Shown here: piece after piece, positions 34,187-43,073 of the stretch
How positions within the stretch are numbered: position 1 is the first letter of the stretch
Layout of the letters: every line of letters begins with the position of its first letter
NCBI RefSeq assembly: GCF_003205205.1
Contig: NZ_QJRL01000002.1
Location: forward strand, 186,001-250,000
Source: Pseudomonas sp. LB-090624
GTDB lineage: Bacteria > Pseudomonadota > Gammaproteobacteria > Pseudomonadales > Pseudomonadaceae
Direction: 5' to 3'
Length of the DNA stretch: 64,000 bases
Notes under the pieces: model-generated
Told to the model about the DNA's origin: nothing
Databases searched by the model: none
The model's input: only the letters and a program-made list of their open reading frames with translations
Made by a program: the position numbers and the translations under genes

Positions 34187-35701
34187 ATGCAACCGACTTC
34201 CACAGATACTTCCCCGGCCGCCACAGACGCGCAGACCTCCATCCCGCTGCTGCTGGCAGCGCTGATGCTGGTGATGTTCCTGGCCGCCCTCGACCAGACC
34301 ATCGTCTCGACCGCGCTGCCGACCATCGTCAGCGATCTGGGCGGCCTGCGCTGGCTGTCGTGGGTAGTTACCGCTTACCTGCTGGCCTCGACGGTGGTGG
34401 TGCCGCTGTATGGCAAATTCGGCGACCAGTTCGGCCGCAAGCGCGTACTGCAGGTCGCCGTCGTGCTGTTTCTGCTGGGCTCGGCGCTGTGTGGCGCGGC
34501 GCAGACCATGGGTGAGCTAATCGCCTTTCGGATCCTGCAAGGCCTGGGGGGTGGCGGCCTGATGGTGGTGGCGATGGCCGCTATCGGTGATGTCATCCCG
34601 CCCGCCGAACGCGGCCGCTACCAAGGCCTGTTCGGCGGCGTGTTCGGCCTGGCCACGGTGGTCGGGCCATTGATCGGCGGCTTCCTCGTCGAGCACCTGT
34701 CCTGGCACTGGATTTTTTACATCAACCTGCCGCTGGGCTTGCTGGCGCTGCTGGTGATCGGCAGCGTGTTTCGCCCGCATGTGGCACTGGTGCAGCACAA
34801 GGTGGACTACATCGGCGCGTTCTTCCTTACCGTGGCACTGGGCGCGGTGGTGCTCATCACCAGCCTGGGCGGTAGCCTGCTGGCGTGGCAATCGCTGGAC
34901 ATGCTGTGCCTGTCGCTGTTCGCCCTGATCGGCCTGGTCGGTTTCGTTGTCGAGCAACGCCGCGCCGCCGAGCCGATCATGCCGCTGCACCTGTTCCGCC
35001 ACCGCACCTTCGTGCTTGCCGGCCTGATTGGCTTTATCGTCGGGGTGTCGTTGTTCGGTGCAGTCACCTTCCTGCCGCTGTACATGCAGGTGGTAAAGAA
35101 TGCCACCCCGACCAGTGCCGGGTTGCAGATGCTGCCGCTGATGGGCGGCTTGCTGGTGGTGTCGGCGATCACCGGGCGACTGATCAGCCGCTGGGGCCGC
35201 TACCGGATGTTCCCGATCCTCGGCACGCTGCTGCAGGTGGTTGCGCTGGGCCTGCTTAGCCGGCTTGACCTGGACACCCCCATGGCGCTGATGAACCTGT
35301 ACATGGGCCTGCTGGGGGCTGGCCTGGGCATGGTCATGCAGGTGCTGATTCTGGCGGTGCAGAACAGCGTCGAACCGCAGCACATGGGCGTGGCCACCTC
35401 CGGGGCAACCTTGTTCCGCTCGATTGGCGGCGCCATCGGTGTGTCGCTGTTCGGCGCGCTGTTCTCCCATGCCCTGCTGGGCGGCCTGGCAAGCGATTTC
35501 GCCGCGGGTGCCGGTGGCCCGGCGAGCCTGTCGCCTACCGCCGTGCACGCCCTGCCTGCGGCCCTGCAGCACAGTTACCTGCAGGCGTTTTCCCGCGCCA
35601 TGCATGAGGTGTTCCTGCTGGCCGGCGGCATTACCAGCGTCGCGTTCGCGCTCTCCTGGCTGCTGCGCGAAGTGCCGCTACGCCAGGCCGCACAGCGGTG
35701 A
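34187..35701 (+). CDS. EmrB/QacA-type 14-TM MFS multidrug exporter (DHA2)
   Basis: 504 residues with 14 predicted membrane helices. DHA2 signatures: LAALDQTIVSTALPTIVSDL in TM1, GKFGDQFGRKR in loop 2-3 (motif A), and GVFGLATVVGPLIGGFLVEH (motif C). It exports drugs or toxic metabolites with protons. GAGG lies 8 bases before the ATG, which follows the TetR stop by 10 bases, so the two form an operon under TetR control. No EmrA-like membrane fusion protein is adjacent. Confidence 0.92.
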   Translation: MQPTSTDTSPAATDAQTSIPLLLAALMLVMFLAALDQTIVSTALPTIVSDLGGLRWLSWVVTAYLLASTVVVPLYGKFGDQFGRKRVLQVAVVLFLLGSALCGAAQTMGELIAFRILQGLGGGGLMVVAMAAIGDVIPPAERGRYQGLFGGVFGLATVVGPLIGGFLVEHLSWHWIFYINLPLGLLALLVIGSVFRPHVALVQHKVDYIGAFFLTVALGAVVLITSLGGSLLAWQSLDMLCLSLFALIGLVGFVVEQRRAAEPIMPLHLFRHRTFVLAGLIGFIVGVSLFGAVTFLPLYMQVVKNATPTSAGLQMLPLMGGLLVVSAITGRLISRWGRYRMFPILGTLLQVVALGLLSRLDLDTPMALMNLYMGLLGAGLGMVMQVLILAVQNSVEPQHMGVATSGATLFRSIGGAIGVSLFGALFSHALLGGLASDFAAGAGGPASLSPTAVHALPAALQHSYLQAFSRAMHEVFLLAGGITSVAFALSWLLREVPLRQAAQR

Positions 35702-35735
35702 TCGAGGGCCAACGCGGCGGCAGTACCGACGAAAA

Positions 35736-35794
35736 CGCTTTACATCCATTCGCATGATTGCAACCGCGTGATCATGCTCATTGGATGTAAAGCG
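35736..35794. repeat. 13-bp inverted repeat between convergent genes
   Basis: CGCTTTACATCCA (35736-35748) and TGGATGTAAAGCG (35782-35794) are perfect complements around a 33-base loop that contains a smaller GCATGAT/ATCATGC pairing. It could act as a two-way terminator for the exporter and the 35837 gene, or be a trace of a small mobile element. No T-run is present. Confidence 0.6.
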
Positions 35795-35836
35795 CCTGGA
35801 TCGCAGGTAAGCGATGTGTCTTGCGCAGGTCCGTGC

Positions 35837-36109
35837 CTACTTGCCGCGTGCCTTGTTATAGATGGTCTTGGCCCGATCGGCCGAAGCCTGGCATTTGCTC
35901 ATGTCCCCTGAGGCCTGAGCTTCTTTGGCCTGCATTAACAGCTCATGGTAATCGTGCGCCATGCCGCCGTGCAGGGCCTGGCCATCGGTTTTCTTGATGT
36001 CCTCGAGCTCCTTGATCTTGGCCGCACAGTTGCCCGCAGGGTCTGCATGTGCGGCAAGACTGAGGACGGAAGCGATTACCAGCAGAGGGATGCATTTCGT
36101 GGATTTCAT
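35837..36109 (-). CDS. Small exported protein of unknown function
   Basis: 90 residues. Signal peptide MKSTKCIPLLVIASVLSLAAHA, then a ~68-residue helical mature part with two cysteines (GNCAAKIKELED and SKCQASADRAK) likely to form a disulfide linking two helices, as in small periplasmic four-helix or hairpin proteins. I do not recognise the family with confidence; it looks broadly like small periplasmic proteins such as DUF1090 but lacks their motif. GGAGAACGCTTC lies before the ATG. It is monocistronic. Confidence 0.75.
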   Translation of the reverse strand: MKSTKCIPLLVIASVLSLAAHADPAGNCAAKIKELEDIKKTDGQALHGGMAHDYHELLMQAKEAQASGDMSKCQASADRAKTIYNKARGK

Positions 36110-36254
36110 GAAGCGTTCTCCTGGAAAACCCTAAGGTGGGTCGAGGTGCATGCGGCTCGACGGAAAAAAGCATAGTTGCCCGGTGCCAGCCCCGCAGCGC
36201 TTCAGCCCGGCGGTAGCGGGGCCTTGTCAGACAGGGACCACTACCCGCCACTCT

Positions 36255-37136
36255 TCACTGGCGCAACCGCTCCAGTGCCTGCAACACATGCCCCGTCGCC
36301 CGCTCCACCTGCCCTTCCCGGCAAGCAATGCCCAGCTGGCGCCACAGCCCCGGCCGCAAGGGCCGGCGGGCAACACGTCGGTCCAGTTCCGCCACCTCTC
36401 CCTCCTGCGGCAACAGCGTCGCCCCATACCCGGCACCCACCAGGCTTTTGATCGCATCGTTGTAGTTCAGCTCGATACGCGGCTCTGGGTATAGCCCCGC
36501 CGCCGCAAACCATTCGCTCGTCACCCTCGACAGCTGGGTGCTGCTGTCATTGAGAATCAACGCCCGCTGCGCCAGCCAGCCAGGGGTGACCCTGGCCGGT
36601 GGCTGCCAGTCAGCCGGTATGTAGGCCAGGATCGGGTCGCGCCGCCAGGGGGTGACCATCACCCCCTTACCGGCCACTTGCGGCAAGGCTACCAGGCCAA
36701 TATCCAGCGTGCCCTCGCGCAAGCCCGCCAGTGATGCCTGGGAGGTCAGCACCTGTACCTGCACATCGATCCGCGGGTGCTCGACCCGCAAACGCGCCAA
36801 TGCCTGGGGCAGCAAATGGGCGATGGCACCGGTAGACGCACCCAGGCGTACCCGCCCGGTCAGGCCCTCGACCTGGCGGCGTACTTCGTCCAGCGCCAAG
36901 CCGGCGTCGGCCAGCAGGCGCCGGGCACGCGTCAGCAGCGTTTCACCGATGGCCGTAGGCCGAACCTGGCCACGGGTGCGGGTGAGCAACGGGGCGCCAA
37001 TGCGCGCTTCCAGCTCGGCTATGTGCAAGCTGATGGTGGGTGGCGCGAGGTTGAGTTGGCGGGCGGCCTCGGCAAACGAGCCGAGGTCGCTGATGACTAC
37101 CAACGTGCGGAGGCGGTCGAGGCTGATTTCGCGCAT
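36255..37136 (-). CDS. LysR-family transcriptional regulator
   Basis: 293 residues. N-terminal LysR winged helix (2-60): SFAEAARQLNLAPPTISLHI, then AELEARIGAPLLTRTRGQV. Substrate-binding-type effector domain from ~90 (GRVRLGASTGAIAHLLPQAL). The start at 37136 (MREISLDRL) fits the family; the frame extends 9 codons further. It is divergent from argC at 37328 and could regulate it, though LysR control of argC is not something I know as established. Confidence 0.9.
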   Translation of the reverse strand: MREISLDRLRTLVVISDLGSFAEAARQLNLAPPTISLHIAELEARIGAPLLTRTRGQVRPTAIGETLLTRARRLLADAGLALDEVRRQVEGLTGRVRLGASTGAIAHLLPQALARLRVEHPRIDVQVQVLTSQASLAGLREGTLDIGLVALPQVAGKGVMVTPWRRDPILAYIPADWQPPARVTPGWLAQRALILNDSSTQLSRVTSEWFAAAGLYPEPRIELNYNDAIKSLVGAGYGATLLPQEGEVAELDRRVARRPLRPGLWRQLGIACREGQVERATGHVLQALERLRQ

Positions 37137-37327
37137 GGCATCAAGTTTTCCTGGCAGTGGCACTTTTGCAGAAAAGCGCCTTAGCCCGCGGCCGCAGCCT
37201 TGGGCTGCGCGGAGGTCACGGAAGCTCTCTCATTCATTAAAAATGAACATCAGCATCATGATATTCAAATTTCCTTTATCAAGGCCACCAGCGAGCATAG
37301 GCCATCCCCTCTGAACGGAACGCGACC

Positions 37328-38269
37328 ATGCCCACCCCTGTTGTCTTCATCGATGGTGACCAAGGCACCACCGGCCTGCAGATTCATGCCCGCCTGCAAG
37401 GCCGTAACGATTTGCGTCTGCTGACCCTGCCCGAGGCCGAACGCAAGGACCCACAGCGCCGTCGCGAAGCGATCAACAGCGCCGACATCGCGCTGCTGTG
37501 CCTACCCGACGCCGCCGCCCGCGAGGCGGTGGCGGCCATCCTCAACCCTCAGGTGAGGGTGATCGACGCCAGCTCCGCGCACCGCACTGCGCCAGGCTGG
37601 GTCTATGGCCTGCCTGAGCTGGATGACCAACAGGCCGAGCGTATTGCCCAAAGCAAACGCGTAAGCAACCCGGGCTGCTACCCGACCGGCGCCATCGCCC
37701 TCCTGCGCCCGCTGATCAAAGCAGGCCTGCTGCCGGCCGACTACCCGCTGAATATCCATGCCATTTCCGGCTATTCCGGTGGCGGCCGCGCAGCCGTCGA
37801 GCGGCATGAGCAACCCGGCGCCGACCCAGCCCCGACCCTGCAGCTGTACGGGCTGGACCTGGCGCACAAGCACGTGCCGGAGATCCAGCTGCACGCTGGG
37901 CTGTCGGCGCGGCCGATGTTCATGCCGGGTTATGGCGCCTACCGCCAAGGGATCGTACTGAGCATCCCGCTGCAGTTGCGCCTGCTGCCCGGGCAGGTCA
38001 GTGCCGAACAGCTGCAAGGCTGCCTGGAGCAGCACTACCAAGGCGCCCGTCACGTCCGGGTGATGCCGCTGCACCAGCACGGGGCCGCGCCAAACCTGGA
38101 CCCCGAGGCGCTGAACGACAGCAACGACCTGCGCCTGGCCCTGTACGCCAACCCCGAACATGGCCAGGTATTGCTCACTGCCGTGTTCGACAACCTGGGC
38201 AAAGGCGCCTCTGGCGCGGCGGTGCAAAACCTCGACCTGATGCTGGGCGCACTACAGGCACAAGGCTGA
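37328..38269 (+). CDS. argC: N-acetyl-gamma-glutamyl-phosphate reductase, short (type 2) form
   Basis: 313 residues, the length of type 2 ArgC. It has an N-terminal nucleotide motif [17 protein letters not shown], the active-site cysteine in [15 protein letters not shown] (~117), and [15 protein letters not shown]. It reduces N-acetyl-glutamyl phosphate to the semialdehyde in arginine synthesis. Pseudomonads normally also carry a longer type 1 ArgC elsewhere, so this may be a second copy. Its pairing with a divergent LysR regulator suggests conditional expression. Confidence 0.92.
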   Translation: MPTPVVFIDGDQGTTGLQIHARLQGRNDLRLLTLPEAERKDPQRRREAINSADIALLCLPDAAAREAVAAILNPQVRVIDASSAHRTAPGWVYGLPELDDQQAERIAQSKRVSNPGCYPTGAIALLRPLIKAGLLPADYPLNIHAISGYSGGGRAAVERHEQPGADPAPTLQLYGLDLAHKHVPEIQLHAGLSARPMFMPGYGAYRQGIVLSIPLQLRLLPGQVSAEQLQGCLEQHYQGARHVRVMPLHQHGAAPNLDPEALNDSNDLRLALYANPEHGQVLLTAVFDNLGKGASGAAVQNLDLMLGALQAQG

Positions 38270-38347
38270 TTGGGCAAAACCGGTTAGACTGTACCCCCGC
38301 GTCGACACGGCGCGGGCTGTATTCCCACCCGCCGGAGCCTGCCCCCG

Positions 38348-39034
38348 ATGTTCATCCTGAGCCGCCTCGACAGCGTGCCGCCCGAGTCTTTCCAAAACCA
38401 GATCCGCGAGCTGGTGATCCACAATGTCGGCGAACTGAGCAGTGTCGCCATCACCGTCGACAACCCGCTGTACCCGCTGTACCAGTACGGCGTGGGCATG
38501 GAGGTGCACCAGTACCTGCAAGCGCTGGACGGCACCCGCGGCCTGGCCGTGGCGCTGACCCTGGCGCTGGACGCCGAAGCACCAGACCAGTTGCTGGGCT
38601 TTGCCCTGTCACTGCCGGCCGAGGACGACGAGCAGGCCTGTGCCTTGGCATTTCTCGCCGTGCGCCCCAGCCATCGGCGCCAAGGCATCGCCCGCGCCCT
38701 GCTGGGCGACCTGCAGGCGCATCATGCCTGTGTCGAGCTGAACGCCTTTGCCAGCCAGGTGCCCTGGTTCGAGGCCATGGGCATGCAGGTGGTGGCCGCC
38801 AGTGGTCCGCAGGTGCTGATGAGCAGCACCGGGCAGGCCAGCGGCGCACTGATCGGTCGGCTGGACATAGCACCGATCTACCAGACGGCGGAAGTGCTGC
38901 AGATTCATACCTACCTGCTGAATCAGCAGGGTGAGGATGCGATGCTCGAAGCAGAGCAGATGCGAGATGAGCGGCTGGATGAACTGACCGCCCAAGCACT
39001 GGAGTGTGTACGCCAGCGCAAGACCGTGCATTGA
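38348..39034 (+). CDS. GNAT family N-acetyltransferase
   Basis: 228 residues. The acetyl-CoA binding motif is FLAVRPSHRRQGIARALLGD (~105-125), preceded by the beta strand LLGFALSLP. An extra C-terminal helical section (~165-228) ends with many Glu/Gln residues. The acceptor is unknown. It lies 78 bases after argC in the same direction and may share its transcript; a link to arginine metabolism is only positional. Confidence 0.82.
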   Translation: MFILSRLDSVPPESFQNQIRELVIHNVGELSSVAITVDNPLYPLYQYGVGMEVHQYLQALDGTRGLAVALTLALDAEAPDQLLGFALSLPAEDDEQACALAFLAVRPSHRRQGIARALLGDLQAHHACVELNAFASQVPWFEAMGMQVVAASGPQVLMSSTGQASGALIGRLDIAPIYQTAEVLQIHTYLLNQQGEDAMLEAEQMRDERLDELTAQALECVRQRKTVH

Positions 39035-39102
39035 CCCAAGGGGCTGTTGGCGACTAACCCCACTCACAGGTACAACGCAGGCCTTGAGCACTGTGCCGTA
39101 CC

Positions 39103-39126
39103 TGTGGGAGCGGGTTTACCCGCGAA
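39103..39126 (+). repeat. Single REP element
   Basis: TGTGGGAGCGGG-TTTA-CCCGCGAA, the P. putida REP type, lies between the convergent GNAT and ABC permease genes. Confidence 0.85.
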
Positions 39127-39143
39127 GTAGCAGCCTTGGCCCC

Positions 39144-39899
39144 TCAGCCATGCACCCAACGCCGATGCAGCCCGCGCGCCAAGGCATCGAGCACGAACCC
39201 CAGCACGCCGATCAGCAGCACCATCGCCATCAGCTCCGAGTACGCCAACCGGTCCCGGGTATCGAGAATGAAATACCCCAGCCCCGCACTCACCCCCAGC
39301 ATTTCGCACGGCACCAGCACGATCCACAGGATGCCGATGGCCAGGCGCACGCCAGTCAGCACATGGCCAATCACCCCCGGCACGATCACCTTGCACAAGG
39401 TTTCCCAGCGCGTGGCGCTCAAGCTGCGGCTCAGTTGCAGCCAGCGCGGGTCCAACTGCCGTACTCCGGCGGCCGTGTTGAGCAGGATCGGCCACAAGGC
39501 GGCAAATGCCAGCAGGAAGTAGATCGGCTGGTCCCCCACGCCCATCAGCATCACCACCACCGGCATCCACGACAACGGCGAGATCATGCGCAGGAACTGA
39601 AACGCTGGCGTCGTAGCAGCCTCCAGGTGCCGGTAGCTGCCCACCAGCAAACCCAGCGGCACACCGATCAGCAGCGCCAGCAGCAGCCCCACCAGAATGC
39701 GCTTGAGGCTGACCCAGATGTGCCCGTATACCTCACCCTGCCCCAGCAATTCGACCAGGCTGGCCAGGGTTGCCGCCGGCGAAAAGCGTGCCGACAGGCC
39801 ATCGGCCTGACCAAACACAGCCACACCGGCCCACCACAACAGCAACAGCCCCAGTAAGCCGGCCAGACCAAGCCCGGCATGTACGACATGCGTGCGCAT
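39144..39899 (-). CDS. ABC transporter permease, SsuC/TauC-like
   Basis: 251 residues with six predicted membrane helices. The binding-protein-dependent transport signature (EAA loop) appears as LSRSLSATRWETLCKVIVPG, the contact site for the ATPase. The family serves sulfonate, nitrate, taurine and pyrimidine-precursor importers. Its ATG overlaps the stop of the binding-protein gene by one base (TGATG), showing translational coupling. It is the last gene of a four-gene operon read from 42973 to 39144. Confidence 0.9.
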   Translation of the reverse strand: MRTHVVHAGLGLAGLLGLLLLWWAGVAVFGQADGLSARFSPAATLASLVELLGQGEVYGHIWVSLKRILVGLLLALLIGVPLGLLVGSYRHLEAATTPAFQFLRMISPLSWMPVVVMLMGVGDQPIYFLLAFAALWPILLNTAAGVRQLDPRWLQLSRSLSATRWETLCKVIVPGVIGHVLTGVRLAIGILWIVLVPCEMLGVSAGLGYFILDTRDRLAYSELMAMVLLIGVLGFVLDALARGLHRRWVHG

Positions 39900-41104
39900 C
39901 AGACCACGAACTCCTCGCTACGCTCGAAGTTATCGGCAATACCGAACACCGACGGTCCGCCCACTGCAGCAATGGCATTGCGCACAAAGCGGTCGTCGAC
40001 CAGGTCGCGAGCGGTCTGCACCGGGTCCAGCCCGGCGAGGAAGGCGTTGTCACCTTCGATCAGGGTGTTTTTCAGGCGCTTGACCAGTTCTTCGGTGTAG
40101 CTCGGGAACGGGTATGGCTGGAAGTCGATGCGCTTTTCATCCCACTGCTGATGGCGAATGGCCCCACTGGCGATGTAGCCGGCGCGATCCTCGGCGGCCG
40201 GGGCGAGAACCTTGCTCAACACCGCCGGCTCGTGCGGGGTGTATTTGTTGGGGCCGGCCTTGGACAGCAAGGCTGCGGCTTCAGCGCGGTGGTCCCGGGT
40301 CCAGTGCTGGGCCTTGACGATGGCGTTGACTACCTTCTGCGACCACTCCGGGCGGTTGTTCAGATCGTGCTCGTGCATGAACACCACACAGCAGGCATGG
40401 TTGCGCCAGACGTCCCCGGTGAAGCGCTGCACGCGGCCAACCTTGAGGTTCTCGGCCAGCGCGTTGAACGGCTCGGCGACGATGTAGCCGGCGATGCGCT
40501 TGCTGGCCAGGGCTGGCGGCATGTCCGATGGCGGTAGCACCAGCAGGTTGACCTCGTTGGCGGCCAGATGCGCGTTGGCCGGCTTCGACACCGGCGTCAG
40601 ACCATTGTCATTGAGCATCTGCTGCAGCACCACGTTATGGATCGAGTACCAGAACGGGATGGCCACGGTCCTGCCGCCGAGGTGTTTCACGTCGCTGATG
40701 TCCGGGGCCACGGTCAGGCCGGAACCGCCCACGTGGTTCCAGGCCACCACCTTGGCCGGCACCTTGCTGCCATAGCGTGCCCACACGGTCATCGGCGACA
40801 GCAGATGGATGACGTTGACCTGGCCAGAAATGAACGCCTCGATCACCTGGGCCCAACTGCGCAGCAGCACCGGGCGCTCGGCCTTGATGCCCTCGGCCTC
40901 GAACAGGCCATTGTTGTGCGCCACCAGCAATGGCGTGGCGTCGGTGATCGGCAGGTAACCGATGCGCACCGGCGCGTCGGGCTCGGCAGCGGCGCGGGCC
41001 TGCAGGCTCGACAGTAAGGGCAACGCCCCGGCAGCGGTCAGCATGGCACCGAGCTTGAGAAAATCACGACGTGAAGAAGCGGAACAGCAGTCATCCATGC
41101 ACAT
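39899..41104 (-). CDS. ABC transporter substrate-binding protein, NrtA/SsuA-like, Tat signal
   Basis: About 401 residues. The N-terminus has a twin-arginine signal, SSRRDFLKLGAMLTAAGALP, cut after QARA, so it is probably folded before export. The mature part shows VRIGYLPITDATPLLVAHNN and an NMT1/CmpA-like fold with VAIPFWYSIHNVVLQQML. The residues before the Tat motif (MCMDDCCSAS) are cysteine-rich; starts at 41104 or 41098 are possible. It overlaps the ATPase gene by 14 bases. The ligand is unknown; the partners in the operon are an ATPase, a permease and an acyl-CoA-dehydrogenase-like enzyme. Confidence 0.9.
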   Translation of the reverse strand: MCMDDCCSASSRRDFLKLGAMLTAAGALPLLSSLQARAAAEPDAPVRIGYLPITDATPLLVAHNNGLFEAEGIKAERPVLLRSWAQVIEAFISGQVNVIHLLSPMTVWARYGSKVPAKVVAWNHVGGSGLTVAPDISDVKHLGGRTVAIPFWYSIHNVVLQQMLNDNGLTPVSKPANAHLAANEVNLLVLPPSDMPPALASKRIAGYIVAEPFNALAENLKVGRVQRFTGDVWRNHACCVVFMHEHDLNNRPEWSQKVVNAIVKAQHWTRDHRAEAAALLSKAGPNKYTPHEPAVLSKVLAPAAEDRAGYIASGAIRHQQWDEKRIDFQPYPFPSYTEELVKRLKNTLIEGDNAFLAGLDPVQTARDLVDDRFVRNAIAAVGGPSVFGIADNFERSEEFVV

Positions 41105-41912
41105 GGACAGCCTCCGAGGGCAACGGGGTTGAGGTAGGTTCGACTGTGCGGCTTGCCCGCCGAAGGGTTTTGAGAATTTCGATGCGCAAGGCGCCCAGTT
41201 CCTCGACCCGCTGCGTCCGTGGTTGCGGCAGGTCGATGTGCCACTGGCCAAGGATGTGCGCTGGGTGGTTGCCCAGTAGCAGAACCCGGTCTGACAGCAG
41301 CAAGGCTTCGTCGATATCGTGGGTGATCAGTACCGCCGCCGTGTTGTGGGTGGCGATCAGTTGCAGCAGCAGTTGCTGCATGTCGGCGCGAGTCACTTCA
41401 TCCAGTGCGCCGAACGGTTCGTCGAGCAGCAGCACTTCGGGCTGGCGGGCCAGGCAGCGGGCCAGTGCGGTGCGCTGGGCCATGCCGCCAGACAGCTGCG
41501 CCGGGTACTGGCTGCGCGCGTGGGCCAGCCCAACGGCGGCAATGGCATGGTCGATACGGGCACGACGCTCGGCAGCCGCCACCTTGGGCTGGCGGGCGAA
41601 GTCCAAGCCGAACGCGACGTTTTTTTCAAGGCTCAGCCAAGGCAGCAGGCTGGGGTCTTGAAAAGCCACCGCCAGGCGCGGGTGCGGGCCCTGCAGCCGC
41701 TGGCCGTGCAGGCTCACGCTGCCGCCGCTCGGCTGCTGCAAACCGGCCAGCACCCGCAGCAAGCTGGACTTGCCGACACCACTGGGGCCAAGGATGCTTA
41801 CCACCTCGCCCGGTGCCAGTTGCAGGTCGAACTGCGCCAGCACCTGCTGCCAGCCGCCCTCGCCTGGGTAGCCCAAGCTGATAGTGCGGGCCTCGAGCAA
41901 CACTGCACTCAT
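41091..41912 (-). CDS. ABC transporter ATP-binding protein, SsuB/TauB-like
   Basis: 273 residues. Walker A LGPSGVGKSSLLRVLAGL (~42), Q-loop VAFQDPSLLPWLSL, signature LSGGMAQRTALARCLA (~138), Walker B VLLLDEPFGALDEVTR (~160) and switch VLITHDIDEALLLSDRV. All motifs are intact, so it should power import by the permease at 39144. It overlaps the upstream acyl-CoA-dehydrogenase-like gene by 4 bases (ATGA) and the downstream binding-protein gene by 14. Confidence 0.93.
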   Translation of the reverse strand: MSAVLLEARTISLGYPGEGGWQQVLAQFDLQLAPGEVVSILGPSGVGKSSLLRVLAGLQQPSGGSVSLHGQRLQGPHPRLAVAFQDPSLLPWLSLEKNVAFGLDFARQPKVAAAERRARIDHAIAAVGLAHARSQYPAQLSGGMAQRTALARCLARQPEVLLLDEPFGALDEVTRADMQQLLLQLIATHNTAAVLITHDIDEALLLSDRVLLLGNHPAHILGQWHIDLPQPRTQRVEELGALRIEILKTLRRASRTVEPTSTPLPSEAVHVHG

Positions 41913-42973
41913 GCGGCGCCCGCCTGGCGTTGCAGCTCGGCGCGCAGTTGCACCAGGCTGGGCGTGACGATCGGCACGAAGGCCGATTCCCGCCAGCGGC
42001 GGGCAAAGCCTTCGCCGTACTCGCTGAGGTACGCCTTGCCACCACTGGCCTGCAACTCCAGCTGCACCGCGTCGGCAGCACTTTCGGCCAGCGTGATGCG
42101 CAGCTTGAACAAGGCCCCCGGCTGTTGCTGGAAGCGGCTCTCCAGCAGGCCCTGCTTAAGCTCGCTGACGGTGTTTTCCAGTCGCTCGCTGAGCACTTGG
42201 CGCGCTTCATCCAGGAACGACGCGCGACCGTGCAGGTGCATGTGCACCTCAGCCAGTGCGCGCCGCGCCAGGCCGATGGCCATGCCGCACTGCAGCCCCA
42301 AAAACGCCGGGCGGACACCTGGCAGAAACTCGCGGGCATTTTCGTGCAGCAGCCAGTCACGCGTCAGGTGCACCTGCTGGAAAGCCAGTGCTGCCGTGTT
42401 GCTCGACTGCAGGCCCATCAACTGCAGGTCCTCGGAGCGTTCCAGGCCCGGGGCGTCCGAAGGGATGGCCAACACGAACGGCGTGCCGCCGTCGTCATCT
42501 TCGATGGCTGCCGCCACCACGAAACCGCTTCGGCGCAGGTTGGTCACCCAGTGCAGGCGGCCTGCAAGGTGCCAACCATCGGCTGCCGGGCGACCACGCA
42601 CCTGCAACGCTTCGATACCGGAGAGGAATTTCATGGCGTTGGAAAGCCCGGTGGCCCCGGCCAGTTCGCCGGTCAGCAGGCGCGGTAGCAGGCGCTCGCG
42701 CAGGGGCTGGTTGGGGCTGTGCAACAGGTATTCGATGAAGGCGCGCTGGCCCCAGCAGACGAAGGCTGCGGCCAACGAGCGGCTGGCAATGGCGGCAATC
42801 GCCTCGACGGCGTCGGTCACCTGCCCACCCGTGCCGCCCAGGGCCGGGTCGACACCAATGCGCAACAGTTGCGATTCGGCGATCTGCGCCAGCACCTGGT
42901 GCGGCTCGCACAGGCCCCGGTCGATGGACTCGGCATTGGCATCCAGCCAGTGTCGAAATGCACAATCCTGCAT
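41909..42973 (-). CDS. Acyl-CoA dehydrogenase-like flavoprotein (SfnB/DszC-like)
   Basis: 354 residues. The sequence follows the acyl-CoA dehydrogenase fold: an N-terminal helical domain (LAQIAESQLLRIGVDPALGG), a middle beta domain around GATGLSNAMKFLSG, and a C-terminal helical domain with LSEYGEGFARRWRES. The family includes FMNH2-dependent monooxygenases such as SfnB and DszC, which often sit next to ABC importers for organosulfur compounds. It is the first gene of the operon, so the transporter probably supplies its substrate. Sulfur scavenging is a reasonable guess and no more. Confidence 0.82.
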   Translation of the reverse strand: MQDCAFRHWLDANAESIDRGLCEPHQVLAQIAESQLLRIGVDPALGGTGGQVTDAVEAIAAIASRSLAAAFVCWGQRAFIEYLLHSPNQPLRERLLPRLLTGELAGATGLSNAMKFLSGIEALQVRGRPAADGWHLAGRLHWVTNLRRSGFVVAAAIEDDDGGTPFVLAIPSDAPGLERSEDLQLMGLQSSNTAALAFQQVHLTRDWLLHENAREFLPGVRPAFLGLQCGMAIGLARRALAEVHMHLHGRASFLDEARQVLSERLENTVSELKQGLLESRFQQQPGALFKLRITLAESAADAVQLELQASGGKAYLSEYGEGFARRWRESAFVPIVTPSLVQLRAELQRQAGAA

Positions 42974-43015
42974 GGTCTTGCTCCTTTAGAAAACGCCGGG
43001 GCTACTCTGCAGCCC

Positions 43016-43038
43016 ATTCGCGGCACAGGGCCGCTCCT
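43016..43038. repeat. REP-like fragment
   Basis: ATTCGCGGCACAGGGCCGCTCCT matches one half of the GGAGCGGCC...GCGAAT REP class also seen at 31149-31184. It lies between the acyl-CoA-dehydrogenase-like gene and the AhpD-fold gene. Confidence 0.5.
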
Positions 43039-43073
43039 GCAACGACCGCGCGAGGGCCGCTTGCAAACGTGGG

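Noticed and set aside
41319..42989. 556-codon antisense frame across the ABC ATPase and flavoenzyme genes
   Set aside because: Low-complexity Arg/Ser/Gln composition; the minus-strand genes have intact motifs and overlapping starts and stops.
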